A stretch of 64,000 nt of DNA, from assembly GCA_013288805.1 (NCBI GenBank), contig JABDBE010000011.1, positions 1 to 64,000 of the forward strand, written 5' to 3'. The translations under genes and the position numbers were made by a program. The notes under the pieces are model-generated. The model was not told the DNA's origin and did no database searches. It worked only from the letters and a program-made list of their open reading frames with translations. The stretch comes from Acidobacteriota bacterium (GTDB taxonomy: Bacteria > Acidobacteriota > Terriglobia > Terriglobales > Acidobacteriaceae). This document shows positions 28,333-37,147 of the stretch, piece after piece; the stretch's first letter is position 1, and every line of letters starts with the position of its first letter.

Positions 28333-28500
28333 TTATTGCCCGATAGAACTCGCGACCGACGAAAACACGTTGTTGGCATTACCACCGATTAGACGAATGG
28401 TACCCACGACGATCACCAGGATCACGGCAAGCATGACTGCATACTCGGCGACGTCCTGTCCTCGCTCATCCGACCACAGTTGGTGCAAACACTTTGCCAC
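28333..28500 (-). CDS. Flp/Fap-type class IVb pilin, orphan
   Basis: A 55-residue prepilin. The start is GTG at 28500, fixed by AAGGAGG five bases upstream; an ATG at 28566 has no such site. The leader ends in DERG and the mature protein would begin QDVAEYAVML, giving the Glu at +5 and Tyr at +6 that define Flp pilins, followed by a single hydrophobic helix. Such pilins are cut by a TadV-type peptidase and assembled by Tad machinery, none of which is in the window. It lies between the dehydrogenase (convergent) and a NarL-type regulator gene read in the same direction. Confidence 0.8.
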   Translation of the reverse strand: MAKCLHQLWSDERGQDVAEYAVMLAVILVIVVGTIRLIGGNANNVFSSVASSIGQ

Positions 28501-28648
28501 AGGCTCCTCCTTGCTCCCCGGCCAAGTACTCCCCACGTGAGCGGAAGACTTGTACCGAGCTGACAATCAACGGAAACATCCCCTGATCTCAGTTGTCCCC
28601 TAAATGCTAATTATCTGGGGAGGGCGGAACAATAGCTCTTCGGTGTCA

Positions 28649-28674
28649 GGATATGGCACTAAAGTGCCATATCC
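28649..28674. terminator. Perfect 12-bp inverted repeat after the NarL-type regulator
   Basis: Two 12-base arms, 28649-28660 and 28663-28674, are exact reverse complements separated by two bases. The element starts directly after the TAA of the regulator gene (minus strand). It lacks a T-run in either direction, so it may be a terminator of unusual type, an mRNA-stabilising hairpin, or an operator. Confidence 0.5.
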
Positions 28675-29364
28675 TTAAGCGATTGGTTTTAAGGGGAGGG
28701 ACTGATTAACGGCAAAGAGCGCCAGTTCAAGGCGAGTGGAAACCCCAAGTTTGTCAAAGATATTGCTGAGGTGGTGCTTTACCGTGTCCTCGCTGATTTT
28801 GAAGTATTCGGCCGTCTCCTTGTTGGAGTAGCCCGCAACCACCGCCGAAACAATCTCCAGTTCGCGGGGCGTCAGGCCGAATTTCTTCTGCCGCGCCTCT
28901 TCGCCCGAAGACTGGACCAGAGTTCTGAGGTACTGCACCAGATTGGATACGCTCTCGCGGCCTACCCAGTATTCGCCAGCCATTACAGTGTGAATAGCTT
29001 TCAGGAGAAGTTGGGTCGCTGAGTCTTTTAATACCACGCCGCGAGCCCCGAGTTGCAGAGCTTCGACAATCTGGGCCTTTTCGGCCGCCGCGGTCAGCAG
29101 TATCACTCGAACCGCGTTCTGGTTCGAAGCAGAGCTCATCTCGCGCAACGCCTCCAGCCCAGGATGGCGGGGCATGGCCAGATCCAGGAGCAGAATGTCG
29201 GGCTTGAGTTGCTTCGCCAGCCGGACGGCTTCGGCGCCGTCACATGCTTCTCCGATCACCTTGAGGTCAGGCTCGGTTTCCAAGAGCCGGCGCAAGCCAT
29301 CGCGGAAAATAGGATGGTCGTCGGCAATTAGGATGCGAGTCGGCTGCGATCGTCGGTTATCCAT
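28675..29364 (-). CDS. NarL/FixJ-type response regulator
   Basis: A 229-residue DNA-binding regulator. The receiver domain has the acidic pair in IADDHP (14-16), the phospho-acceptor D61 in ILLLDLAMP, and a Thr and Lys in LLTAAAE and VVLKDSAT. The C-terminal LuxR helix-turn-helix spans about 163-222 with LTPRELEIVSAVVAGYSNKE and ISEDTVKHHLSNIFDKLGV. Its ATG overlaps the end of the upstream kinase gene by 8 bases, so the two form a two-component pair. The targets are unknown; the Flp pilin gene just downstream is a possible one. Confidence 0.92.
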   Translation of the reverse strand: MDNRRSQPTRILIADDHPIFRDGLRRLLETEPDLKVIGEACDGAEAVRLAKQLKPDILLLDLAMPRHPGLEALREMSSASNQNAVRVILLTAAAEKAQIVEALQLGARGVVLKDSATQLLLKAIHTVMAGEYWVGRESVSNLVQYLRTLVQSSGEEARQKKFGLTPRELEIVSAVVAGYSNKETAEYFKISEDTVKHHLSNIFDKLGVSTRLELALFAVNQSLPLKPIA

Positions 29365-31195
29365 AAGTTACTTGCCGGCGCTGCGGGACCGAGATTTCTA
29401 AACGTGACCCCTGGCCCGGATTTGATTCTATCGTGAGTTCGCCTTCAATCAAACGGACACGCTCTTTAATGACCAGAGGGCCTTTGCCCAGCGTATCGAG
29501 TTCGGCCTGAGAGACGCGTCCTGCGAATGGGAAACCCCGCCCGTCGTCCTCGATCAGTACGTGCCAGGCGCCATTGCGAGAACCCAGCCGCACCAGCACC
29601 TGTCGCGCCTGGCTGTGCTTGCGGACGTTGACCAGCGCCTCCTGCACAATGCGCGCCAACTCCCTGCACACGGGCTGCGGCATGTTCAGTTCGTCCAAAT
29701 CCGAAAGGAACCGGGCGGAGATTCCGGTCTCCCGCTGGAATCTCTCTACCGTGTCCGATAGTAATCCCAAAAGCTTCTTCGAATCTACATCCAGGGTTTT
29801 CATCTGCTGCATTAGTTCCCGCAACTTGAGAACTTCTTCGCGCAGCAGCCCCTGGATCCTGCCTAGTTCTTCCGTGACCAGGCCGGGCTTGCCGGGGGAT
29901 TGACGCCGCAAGACATCGACCTGCATCTCGACAGCGATGAGCGACTGGACAGCCCCGTCGTGCAATTCGCGCGCGAAACGCGCTCTCTCCAATGCTCCAG
30001 CCTTCAGCCGCAAACGCCGTAACAGAAGCACGTTGTAGACGGCTGGTCCAACCTGGCGCACCAATTCGTCCAAAAACCGCAACTCTTCTTCCGTGTCACC
30101 CGCTAAGGAGGGATCGAGCAGAAAGATTCGTCCCGACCATTCGCGTCCAAAGGCAAACGACACCGTCATCAAACTCTGGAAATCGTATCTTTTCGCGAGC
30201 GGATCCAGAAATTCCGGAGTAAGATCCCGAACTCTTGCGCCCTCCCGATCTAATCCCAGCAGAGAAAAATCTTCCATCCGGTGTTTGCCGATTCGTCGCG
30301 CGTAACAAGTGGCCGCGGAAGACTCGTACAGGTAGGTCTCGCGGTCACTCGCGGACGGATCCAGCCATCGGAAGGATGTATCGCCGTTCGTGTGACGCAA
30401 TTCGCCGACAAAAACGCGATAGTTGCTAGTCTCGTGAGAAGCGATGACCAGTTGTTTTGCCCCATACATCGAGAGCAGTTCACCGGCAATCTCGCCAATC
30501 GTTCCGGTAAGCCCGGCCTCGACTCTTGCCTTGCCAATCGTTCGGGCAATTACCGCTTTCTCCGCGCGCAGCTGTTTCTGCTGCTCGGCAAGATATCCTA
30601 ACAGAATGCCCAATACGAGCAGATCGACGGAGCGCATGAAAAGATGTTTGGGCTCGAAATCGGTCACATTCACGTGCAACAGAGGCAGGCCCAGTTTATG
30701 GCTCAAAAGAAACCCGTTCACTCGGTCGACAACGTGAAGATGAATCAAACAAAAGCTCTCTACCCAAAGCACCAATACTGCCGCCACAGCGGTTCCCATC
30801 GTCTCCCACAGCCCCCAACGGTAGGCAGCAGCTGCAAGAACAAAAACAAAGAACAAGGAAAAAGGATTGCCCTGCCCCGTGACAAAGGCTGAAATGAGAG
30901 CTGGCCAGATCACATCTGCGCTGTGCACGAGCAGTCGGAACGACTGCGTCGATTCCTGACGCCTGCGCAGGAAGATCATGATGATGACACCCTGGGCAAC
31001 GTAGAAGGCCAACAGCCCGTAGGCCCAAAGCGAATAACGAACTTCCGCGGGGTCCATCCAGATCGCGACTAGCGAAGCCAGAGCGAGGGAAACGCGAGCT
31101 GTGGCCAGCCAGCGTTCAGTTCGGCGTACTTCGCCGGGACCCATGGGAGCGCGAAGCCTCCACAGGAATCGATCTCGCAGTGCTTGGAATGGCAA
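29357..31195 (-). CDS. NarL-type sensor histidine kinase (HisKA_3)
   Basis: A 612-residue membrane kinase. About six hydrophobic helices fill residues 35-205, a GAF-like or linker region follows (about 225-395), then the HisKA_3 dimerisation domain with the phospho-acceptor H412 in FARELHDGAVQSLI. The ATPase domain near the end contains VQEALVNVRKHSQARQV (N-box), a DDGRGFPF G1 box and GKGPLVIKERVRLIEG. The signal is not evident from sequence. It is followed by its cognate regulator with an 8-base overlap and is divergent from another histidine kinase gene across a 192-base spacer. Confidence 0.9.
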   Translation of the reverse strand: MPFQALRDRFLWRLRAPMGPGEVRRTERWLATARVSLALASLVAIWMDPAEVRYSLWAYGLLAFYVAQGVIIMIFLRRRQESTQSFRLLVHSADVIWPALISAFVTGQGNPFSLFFVFVLAAAAYRWGLWETMGTAVAAVLVLWVESFCLIHLHVVDRVNGFLLSHKLGLPLLHVNVTDFEPKHLFMRSVDLLVLGILLGYLAEQQKQLRAEKAVIARTIGKARVEAGLTGTIGEIAGELLSMYGAKQLVIASHETSNYRVFVGELRHTNGDTSFRWLDPSASDRETYLYESSAATCYARRIGKHRMEDFSLLGLDREGARVRDLTPEFLDPLAKRYDFQSLMTVSFAFGREWSGRIFLLDPSLAGDTEEELRFLDELVRQVGPAVYNVLLLRRLRLKAGALERARFARELHDGAVQSLIAVEMQVDVLRRQSPGKPGLVTEELGRIQGLLREEVLKLRELMQQMKTLDVDSKKLLGLLSDTVERFQRETGISARFLSDLDELNMPQPVCRELARIVQEALVNVRKHSQARQVLVRLGSRNGAWHVLIEDDGRGFPFAGRVSQAELDTLGKGPLVIKERVRLIEGELTIESNPGQGSRLEISVPQRRQVTYG

Positions 31196-31387
31196 TCGAA
31201 TCCGACCGTGTAACAGGAATTATGGTTAGCCGGATGTTATTTGTAATAGGGCCAGAGAGCAAGTGAAAACTTCCTTGAACAGCAGCTAACACCAACAATC
31301 TAAATAGAGTAGACTCGGACCTAGGGCTTGGGCGATTCTTGCCAGGCTCCATTCTGGTTACTTGAGTAACTTTCCCTCTAGTGTATT

Positions 31388-33205
31388 GTGCCTAAGAATC
31401 AGGTACGGATGAACATGTCCGGTCACACGAAGTTGTGGATTTCGATCGCTGCGGGGTTGGTGTGTCTGCAGGTGGTGGCATCGCTGTTTTTGCGCGAAGG
31501 CTTTCCTCTGACTGCACTAAGCGACATCACCCAGCTTGTTCTCCTTCTTGCCGGCACGGTTGCACTCCTGCTGAATGCACTCGCAACCCGCGGTCGAGTC
31601 CGGCTGTTCTGGGCATTGATGACGTTGGGCGTGGCTTTCTGGATGTCCTACCAGTGCCTGTGGATGTACTTCGAGGTGTTGCTGCGCAAGGAGTTTCCAA
31701 ACCCTTTCGGGGGAGACGTAATACTGTTCCTTCATATCGTCCCCATGACAGCGGCGCTGGCTGTGCAGCCGCATGTGCAAACGAACCAACGCACCACCCG
31801 CCTCGGAACCCTCGACTTTGCCTTTTTGTTAGTCTGGTGGCTATATCTTTATTTGTTTACCGTGATTCCGTGGCAGTACGTGCGACCGTATGAACCCAGT
31901 TACGATCACAACCTCAACATCCTCTACCTTACAGAGAAAATAGTATTTCTGGCTGGTTTGGGCATTCTTTGGTTCCGCGGCCAAGGTTCCTGGAAAATCA
32001 TCTATGCGAATTGGTTTGGCGCCGGGCTGACGTACTCGCTGAGTTCCTACCTCATAAACTGGGTGATTGCACAGGGAGGGTATCACACCGGCAGTCTGTA
32101 CGATGTGCCCCTGGTCATCTCCATGGCGTGGATCACCGTTATCGGTATGCTGGCACTCCGTTCACCCGGCAAGCAGCAGCCTGCCCCCGCTTCCGGGAGC
32201 TACGGAGTGTGGGTAATGAGGCTGGGCATGGTCGCCATTTTTTCGCTTCCGCTGTTTGCCATGTGGTCTTTATTCGATGCTGGAATTCCACAGCGGGTCC
32301 GTACCTTTCGGCTCGTACTTACGTTGTCAAGCATGCTGGTCATGGGCGCGCTGGTGTTCTTCAAACAGCACCTGCTGGATCGCGAGCTCCTGCAATTGCT
32401 GATCGCTTCTCAGGAATCATTCGACAACCTCAAACGGGTGCAGGCGCAGTTGGTGCAGTCGGAGAAATTGGCTTCACTTGGGCAACTCGTTGGCGGCGCC
32501 GCTCATGAATTGAACAATCCGCTTGCCGCGATGATGGGATACGCGGAGTTGCTGGGATCAACTGAACTCAGCAGCGAACAACGGTCACTGATGCAAAAAT
32601 TTGAGCAGCAGGTACGCCGGACGCGGACGCTTGTTTCCAGCTTGCTGAGTTTTGCCAAGCAGGTTCCTGCAGAAAAGACTCTGGTGGATATCAGTGCACT
32701 GTTACAAACCGCGGTCAAGCTCTGTCTGCCCCAATCGCGAGGTCCCAATGTTCAAGTACACACCGACATCGCCAGCGAACTGCCGCGAGTTCTCGGCGAC
32801 TCGAATCAACTTCTGCAGGTATGCCTGCACATTACCAACAACGCTCTCCATGCTTTGACAGAAACGGGCGGCACGCTGACCGTGACCGCGGGAGTACAGG
32901 ATACCAAGGTGGTGCTGGAATTCTCCGACAATGGGCCAGGTATGGAGGAACCAGACCGGGTTTTCGATCCTTTCTATACCACTCGGCCGGTCGGCCAGGG
33001 ACCAGGTCTGGGTCTTAGCGTCTGCTACGGCATTATTCAGGAGCACAACGGAAAAATTACCTGCGGAAATCGACCGGAGGGCGGGGCGACATTCCGCATC
33101 GAGCTACCTGCGGCTGCGGATTCAGCACAGATTTCCGGCTCTGTTTTGGGTAATTACAAATCGCCCGAGGTGCTTCCCGAAGCGAAAGCGGCCGCAACCC
33201 GCTAA
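31388..33205 (+). CDS. Membrane sensor histidine kinase (HisKA type), no linked regulator
   Basis: A protein of up to 605 residues. Eight to ten hydrophobic helices in the first 325 residues include aromatic-rich segments (FWMSYQCLWMYFEVLL). A short coiled linker leads to the dimerisation domain with H373 in GGAAHELNNPLAAMMGY, and the ATPase domain shows N-box VCLHITNNALHAL, G1 FSDNGPGM and the G2 region GQGPGLGLSVCYGII. Numbering is from GTG 31388; ATGs at 31409 or 31415 are equally possible starts. No response regulator is next to it. The NtrB-like HELNNPL motif suggests phosphorylation of an unlinked regulator. Confidence 0.88.
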   Translation: MPKNQVRMNMSGHTKLWISIAAGLVCLQVVASLFLREGFPLTALSDITQLVLLLAGTVALLLNALATRGRVRLFWALMTLGVAFWMSYQCLWMYFEVLLRKEFPNPFGGDVILFLHIVPMTAALAVQPHVQTNQRTTRLGTLDFAFLLVWWLYLYLFTVIPWQYVRPYEPSYDHNLNILYLTEKIVFLAGLGILWFRGQGSWKIIYANWFGAGLTYSLSSYLINWVIAQGGYHTGSLYDVPLVISMAWITVIGMLALRSPGKQQPAPASGSYGVWVMRLGMVAIFSLPLFAMWSLFDAGIPQRVRTFRLVLTLSSMLVMGALVFFKQHLLDRELLQLLIASQESFDNLKRVQAQLVQSEKLASLGQLVGGAAHELNNPLAAMMGYAELLGSTELSSEQRSLMQKFEQQVRRTRTLVSSLLSFAKQVPAEKTLVDISALLQTAVKLCLPQSRGPNVQVHTDIASELPRVLGDSNQLLQVCLHITNNALHALTETGGTLTVTAGVQDTKVVLEFSDNGPGMEEPDRVFDPFYTTRPVGQGPGLGLSVCYGIIQEHNGKITCGNRPEGGATFRIELPAAADSAQISGSVLGNYKSPEVLPEAKAAATR

Positions 33206-33209
33206 ACCC

Positions 33210-33230
33210 CGCACGGGCGAGGACGCCTGC
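33210..33230. repeat. REP-like palindromic repeat, copy 1
   Basis: Bases 33210-33227 are the exact reverse complement of the 18 bases at 47917-47934. The element contains a CGGGCG arm, a 4-base loop and an imperfect return arm. It fills the short gap between two convergent genes, where it could act as a bidirectional terminator or mRNA-end hairpin. Confidence 0.55.
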
Positions 33231-33236
33231 ACTAGC

Positions 33237-34355
33237 TCAGGAGGCAGGGAATTCCACGGTTCGTTTCAATTGACCGCAAGCGGCGTAAATGTCGCGCCCG
33301 CGTGGGCGGCGGATGAATGCGGGCACACCTGCGGCGGTCAATGTCTTCTGAAACTCGAATACCCGGTTCTCGGCTGGAGTTTGAAAAGCAATCCCCGGAC
33401 CGGGGTTGAGTGCGATGAGGTTTACCTTCCCTCGTATCCCACGGATCAGTTCACTTAGTTCGCGGGCGTTTTGCGGTGAGTCGTTCACTCCATCCATGAG
33501 GACGTATTCGAAGGTTAGTCTTTCTCGATTCCTCAGGGGAAAATCGCGGGCAGCCGCCACTAACTTTTCCAGATTCCACTTGCGATTGATCGGCATCAGC
33601 CGGCTTCGTAATTCATCGTTAGGCGCGTTCAGCGATATAGCCAGTTTCGGTCGCACCGGCTCGGCACCAAGATCATAGATCCGGGGCACGATGCCCGCAG
33701 TTGAGACGGTCATGCGAGATTCAGCGATTCCCACTCCCTCAGCCAACAGGCCGACTGCCTTGATGAAATTGTCATAGTTCAAGAAAGGCTCGCCCATGCC
33801 CATAAAGACAATGTTCACGCGGTCCTGCGGCGGAGAGACATGCTGGTCGTTGAGCACGGCGCAGACTTGTCCTACGATCTCGCCAGCCGTGAGATTACGC
33901 TTTACCCCGAGCAGCGCGGTCAAGCAGAACTGGCAATCTACGGCGCAACCGACCTGGCTGGAAACGCAAATGGTCGCGCGGTCCCAGGCTCGCGCTTTTT
34001 CAACTTCGTTTCCAGCTTCGCTTCCGTCTCCGGCTTCGCCGTCGTCACCTTCCGGCATCCAGACGGTCTCTACACTTTGCCCGTCCGAGAAGCCGATAAG
34101 GTACCGGATCGTGCCGTCACTGGACACGAATTTTTTCTGAATCGTCGGAACCCCTACCGACAAGCCTCTTTGTTTGAAGCGATGCCGCAACTCCTGCGGA
34201 AGCGTGGAAATCTGTTCAACGGACTCGACGCGCTGGCCATAAACCGCTTCAAACAATTGCCGTCCGCGGTAGGAGGGCTGGCCGGATTCCTCCGCAAAAT
34301 CCGTAAGCTCGCGAAAAGTGAGGCCCAACAGTACGTTTTGTCTTTTGTCACTCAT
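33237..34355 (-). CDS. rlmN: 23S rRNA (adenine-C2)-methyltransferase, radical SAM
   Basis: About 372 residues. RlmN methylates A2503 of 23S rRNA and A37 of some tRNAs. The radical-SAM cluster motif is CAVDCQFC (C-x3-C-x2-C), preceded by CVSSQVG. MGMGEPFLNYDNF and LAISLNAPNDELRSRLMP are diagnostic, and the second catalytic Cys lies in IYAACGQL near the C-terminus. The ATG at 34355 begins a typical RlmN start; a longer reading from 34505 adds 50 unconvincing residues. Between VETVWMPEGD and the CVSSQVG strand there is an acidic insertion of roughly 20 residues (GEAGDGSEAGNEVEKARAWD) not usual in the family. Confidence 0.92.
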   Translation of the reverse strand: MSDKRQNVLLGLTFRELTDFAEESGQPSYRGRQLFEAVYGQRVESVEQISTLPQELRHRFKQRGLSVGVPTIQKKFVSSDGTIRYLIGFSDGQSVETVWMPEGDDGEAGDGSEAGNEVEKARAWDRATICVSSQVGCAVDCQFCLTALLGVKRNLTAGEIVGQVCAVLNDQHVSPPQDRVNIVFMGMGEPFLNYDNFIKAVGLLAEGVGIAESRMTVSTAGIVPRIYDLGAEPVRPKLAISLNAPNDELRSRLMPINRKWNLEKLVAAARDFPLRNRERLTFEYVLMDGVNDSPQNARELSELIRGIRGKVNLIALNPGPGIAFQTPAENRVFEFQKTLTAAGVPAFIRRPRGRDIYAACGQLKRTVEFPAS

Positions 34356-34555
34356 AGACTTTGCAACGCTTATTTTAGAAGAGATGGGCGAAACCGGCGC
34401 CAGCTGATTTGGTTTATCCAAACAGGTCAATTGCAAGTATATGATTATAAATGATTTGACATTGTTTTGCCGAGGTTCGCCGGGAGCGTGAGGGGTGTGT
34501 AACAATAGTAAAGACCCGCCCCTATCCTGGTGGCGGAGGAGCTTAGGAAAATTTA

Positions 34556-35833
34556 ATGGTTGAAGAAGTACGCAACATAAAGAGGGAATTGCTGCCCAAC
34601 GGGCTCACTATTATTACCGAACAGATGCAGCATATCCGCTCGGCTTCTATCGGCATTTGGATCAAGACCGGATCGCGCGATGAAGATGCGCAATGGAATG
34701 GCATCTCCCATTTCGTCGAGCACATGGTATTCAAAGGCACCAAACATCGTTCCGCCGAGGACATAGCCCGCCAGGTCGATTCCATCGGTGGGAACATGGA
34801 CGCCTTCACCGCCAAGGAGTGCATTTGCTTCAACGTCAAAATCTTGGATGAGCATCTGCCGATCGCGATGGATGTTCTCAGCGACCTGGTTCTCAATCCG
34901 ACATTTGATGTCAAGGACATTAGCCGCGAACGGGGCGTCATCCTCGAAGAAATCAAAATGGACGAAGACAGCCCCGACTACCTCGTCCATGAGATCTTTA
35001 CCCAAAACTTCTGGAGGGATCACCCGCTGGGCAAGCCGATCCTGGGAACCAAGGATACGGTGAAAACATTTGAGCGGGATCCCGTTCTTGGCTTCTATGG
35101 GCAGCGTTTTGCCCCCGGCAATCTGATCATTTGCGCGGCCGGTAACCTGAAGCATGAGCAGTTCGTAGAACTGGTGGCAAAGCATTTTCAGCACATGAGC
35201 CCGGTCAAGAACGGATTTCATAGTCCCCAGCCGAAGATTGTTCCGCGTATCATCATGCGCAACAAGAAATCTCTGGAGCAAGTGCAGATTTGCGTGGGCG
35301 TGCCTTCCCATCCCATCGCCCACGAGAAGCGGCACGCGTCGTACATTCTGAATACGCTGCTCGGCGGGGGCATGAGTTCGCGGCTGTTTCAAAATATCCG
35401 TGAACGCCAGGGACTTGCTTACTCGATCTACAGCGATCTGAATCCCTACCGCGATACTGGTTGCCTTTCGGTTTATGCGGGTACGTCGCGGGAATCGGCC
35501 GGCAAAGTTGTACAGTCGATTGTTTCCGAGTTCCGTAAACTCAAATTGGAAGATGTTCCCGCCGAAGAACTCCGCCGTTCCAAGGATCAACTGAAAGGGA
35601 GCTTGATGTTGTCGCTCGAGTCCTCGACTGCGCGCATGTCCAGCCTGGCTCGTCAGGAGATGTATTTCGATCGCTTCTACAGCATGGACGAACTGATTGA
35701 GAAAATCGAGAGTGTCACCGCCGAAGAAGTAAGGGAACTTGCCAATGAATTCTTTCTTACCGACTCGATCGCAGTCACCGTGCTTGGCAACCTGAACGGC
35801 CTCAAGCTGAGCCGCGAACAACTCGCCTGCTGA
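34556..35833 (+). CDS. M16-family zinc peptidase (processing-peptidase-like)
   Basis: A 425-residue metallopeptidase. The inverted zinc motif HFVEH is at residues 52-56, followed by MVFKGTKHRSAEDIA, and the distal Glu lies in ERGVILEEIKMDEDSP about 75 residues on. The second half is the inactive M16_C partner domain (LNTLLGGGMSSRLFQNIRERQGLAYSIYS). Family members include bacterial homologues of mitochondrial processing peptidase and PqqF-like enzymes; substrates here are unknown. It is divergent from rlmN. GGAGG and TAGGAA lie upstream of the ATG. Confidence 0.9.
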   Translation: MVEEVRNIKRELLPNGLTIITEQMQHIRSASIGIWIKTGSRDEDAQWNGISHFVEHMVFKGTKHRSAEDIARQVDSIGGNMDAFTAKECICFNVKILDEHLPIAMDVLSDLVLNPTFDVKDISRERGVILEEIKMDEDSPDYLVHEIFTQNFWRDHPLGKPILGTKDTVKTFERDPVLGFYGQRFAPGNLIICAAGNLKHEQFVELVAKHFQHMSPVKNGFHSPQPKIVPRIIMRNKKSLEQVQICVGVPSHPIAHEKRHASYILNTLLGGGMSSRLFQNIRERQGLAYSIYSDLNPYRDTGCLSVYAGTSRESAGKVVQSIVSEFRKLKLEDVPAEELRRSKDQLKGSLMLSLESSTARMSSLARQEMYFDRFYSMDELIEKIESVTAEEVRELANEFFLTDSIAVTVLGNLNGLKLSREQLAC

Positions 35834-36046
35834 GGCACGAGCTGCTTCCTTTGTGCCCTCGCATCCTTTCGTGGTTCTTGCATTTGAACTTCATTAGCCG
35901 CCCTCCGGTCTGCTCACAAGGCTCCCGACACGAAAGAAGACAACGGAATTCTCAGAGTCCCCCGGCACGATGCTAGCTTTGCTGGCTATTTCAAGGCATA
36001 CTAGGCAGCAAGTCCCAGGTTCGGCAGGGGCAGGGGAGTTGGCGCT

Positions 36047-36880
36047 ATGCCTATGCTGGAGCAGAAGAGCCGCACAGAGCCGGGTGATTCCCTGCCACAT
36101 GCGGCTTTCGAGCAGCAACAGCGCCGCCGGATGCTCATAGCCCTGATGGTTCTGGTGCTCGCACTGGTCGCGGTTGTAATTAAGGACCACCAGTTCTGGT
36201 TCCCGTCCAGTCCAAGTGCTGAATCCGAAACTCCAGACCAGGACGCCGCCCGACCACTCCCCTCAAAGAGTCCTGCCAAGACTGTCGCACCAATTGCACC
36301 ACCGAAAATTGCGATACCCTCGCCGGCTCACGCGCGGCCAAAATCAAAGCGATCAACGCCGACCGCGCAGTCGGCTAGCACGCCAGACCCACCGTTCATC
36401 GTCGCGACGAATCGCGCCGTACTACCTCCTCTTGAGGTTGAGGTCGTTGCCGGCAATCAGCACCGGGCTGTTAGTCCCGGGGATAGTTCTGTCAAGCTGC
36501 AGATGCAGCCCAGCGACGATGCAGCGCCGGAGCAAACCGCTCCTTCAGTGATTAGCCAAGGCAACAGTGCTGCCGCGACGACGAAGACCAGCGCACAGGT
36601 TCAGCTTTCGCCCGGAAGCGCGCAAGTCATTTCTCGAGTGGACCCCAGCTATCCGCTGCTCGCGAAGCAAATGAAAGTTCAAGGCGCAGTCGTTTTGGAG
36701 GCGCTAATCAGCAAGAGCGGCAGCATTCAGGACATCCAGGTGCTCAGCGGGCCCGCGATTCTTTCGGAAGCTGCCCGCGAGGCGGTCAAGCAGTGGCACT
36801 TCAAACCTTACTACCAGGGCGGGCAACCGGTGGAAACCGAGGCCCGCGTTACCGTCAATTTCACTATTTCGACTTACTGA
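36047..36880 (+). CDS. TonB-family energy transducer
   Basis: A 277-residue protein with a cytoplasmic N-terminus of about 28 residues, a single membrane helix (about 29-47, LIALMVLVLALVAVVI), a long Pro/Ala/Ser-rich periplasmic linker (about 60-180), and a C-terminal TonB domain from about 190: ISRVDPSYPLLAKQMKVQGA, VLEALISKSGSIQDIQVLSGP and AVKQWHFKPYYQGGQPVET. It transmits proton-motive-force energy to outer-membrane receptors. Two TonB-dependent receptor genes lie in the window. GGGGAG precedes the ATG. No ExoB/ExbD genes are adjacent. Confidence 0.88.
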   Translation: MPMLEQKSRTEPGDSLPHAAFEQQQRRRMLIALMVLVLALVAVVIKDHQFWFPSSPSAESETPDQDAARPLPSKSPAKTVAPIAPPKIAIPSPAHARPKSKRSTPTAQSASTPDPPFIVATNRAVLPPLEVEVVAGNQHRAVSPGDSSVKLQMQPSDDAAPEQTAPSVISQGNSAAATTKTSAQVQLSPGSAQVISRVDPSYPLLAKQMKVQGAVVLEALISKSGSIQDIQVLSGPAILSEAAREAVKQWHFKPYYQGGQPVETEARVTVNFTISTY

Positions 36881-36940
36881 TCTAGATCACAGTCGGAGCC
36901 ATCTTTTTTTGTCAGCGTGAATTCCGGATCCTCCAAAAAT

Positions 36941-36981
36941 AAAAAACGGGCGTCCGACTCTCGCGAGTCATTGGACGCCCG
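36941..36981 (-). terminator. Rho-independent terminator of the receptor/YfiR/kinase/GGDEF operon
   Basis: A GC-rich hairpin with arms CGGGCGTCC (36947-36955) and GGACGCCCG (36973-36981) and an inner GACTC/GAGTC stem. On the minus strand it runs directly into a long T-rich tail (36935-36946). It lies 167 bases beyond the stop of the REC-GGDEF gene. Confidence 0.8.
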
Positions 36982-37147
36982 GGCAGCCCTCCCCCAGAAC
37001 TGCTCACTTAGAAAAGTAATTCTTCCTTTGATTTTTGTGAATGGCACGTCCGGGCTAGAAAGACCCACGAATGTGCTATCGCACGATTAACATCCAGGTT
37101 AAGAGCACTTTGGAATGGAAGCGTTCTCGAATACCTGGCTGCCGGAA

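Noticed and set aside
34553-35821. A 422-codon minus-strand open frame
   Set aside because: It is the exact antisense of the M16 peptidase gene and has no domain motif of its own.
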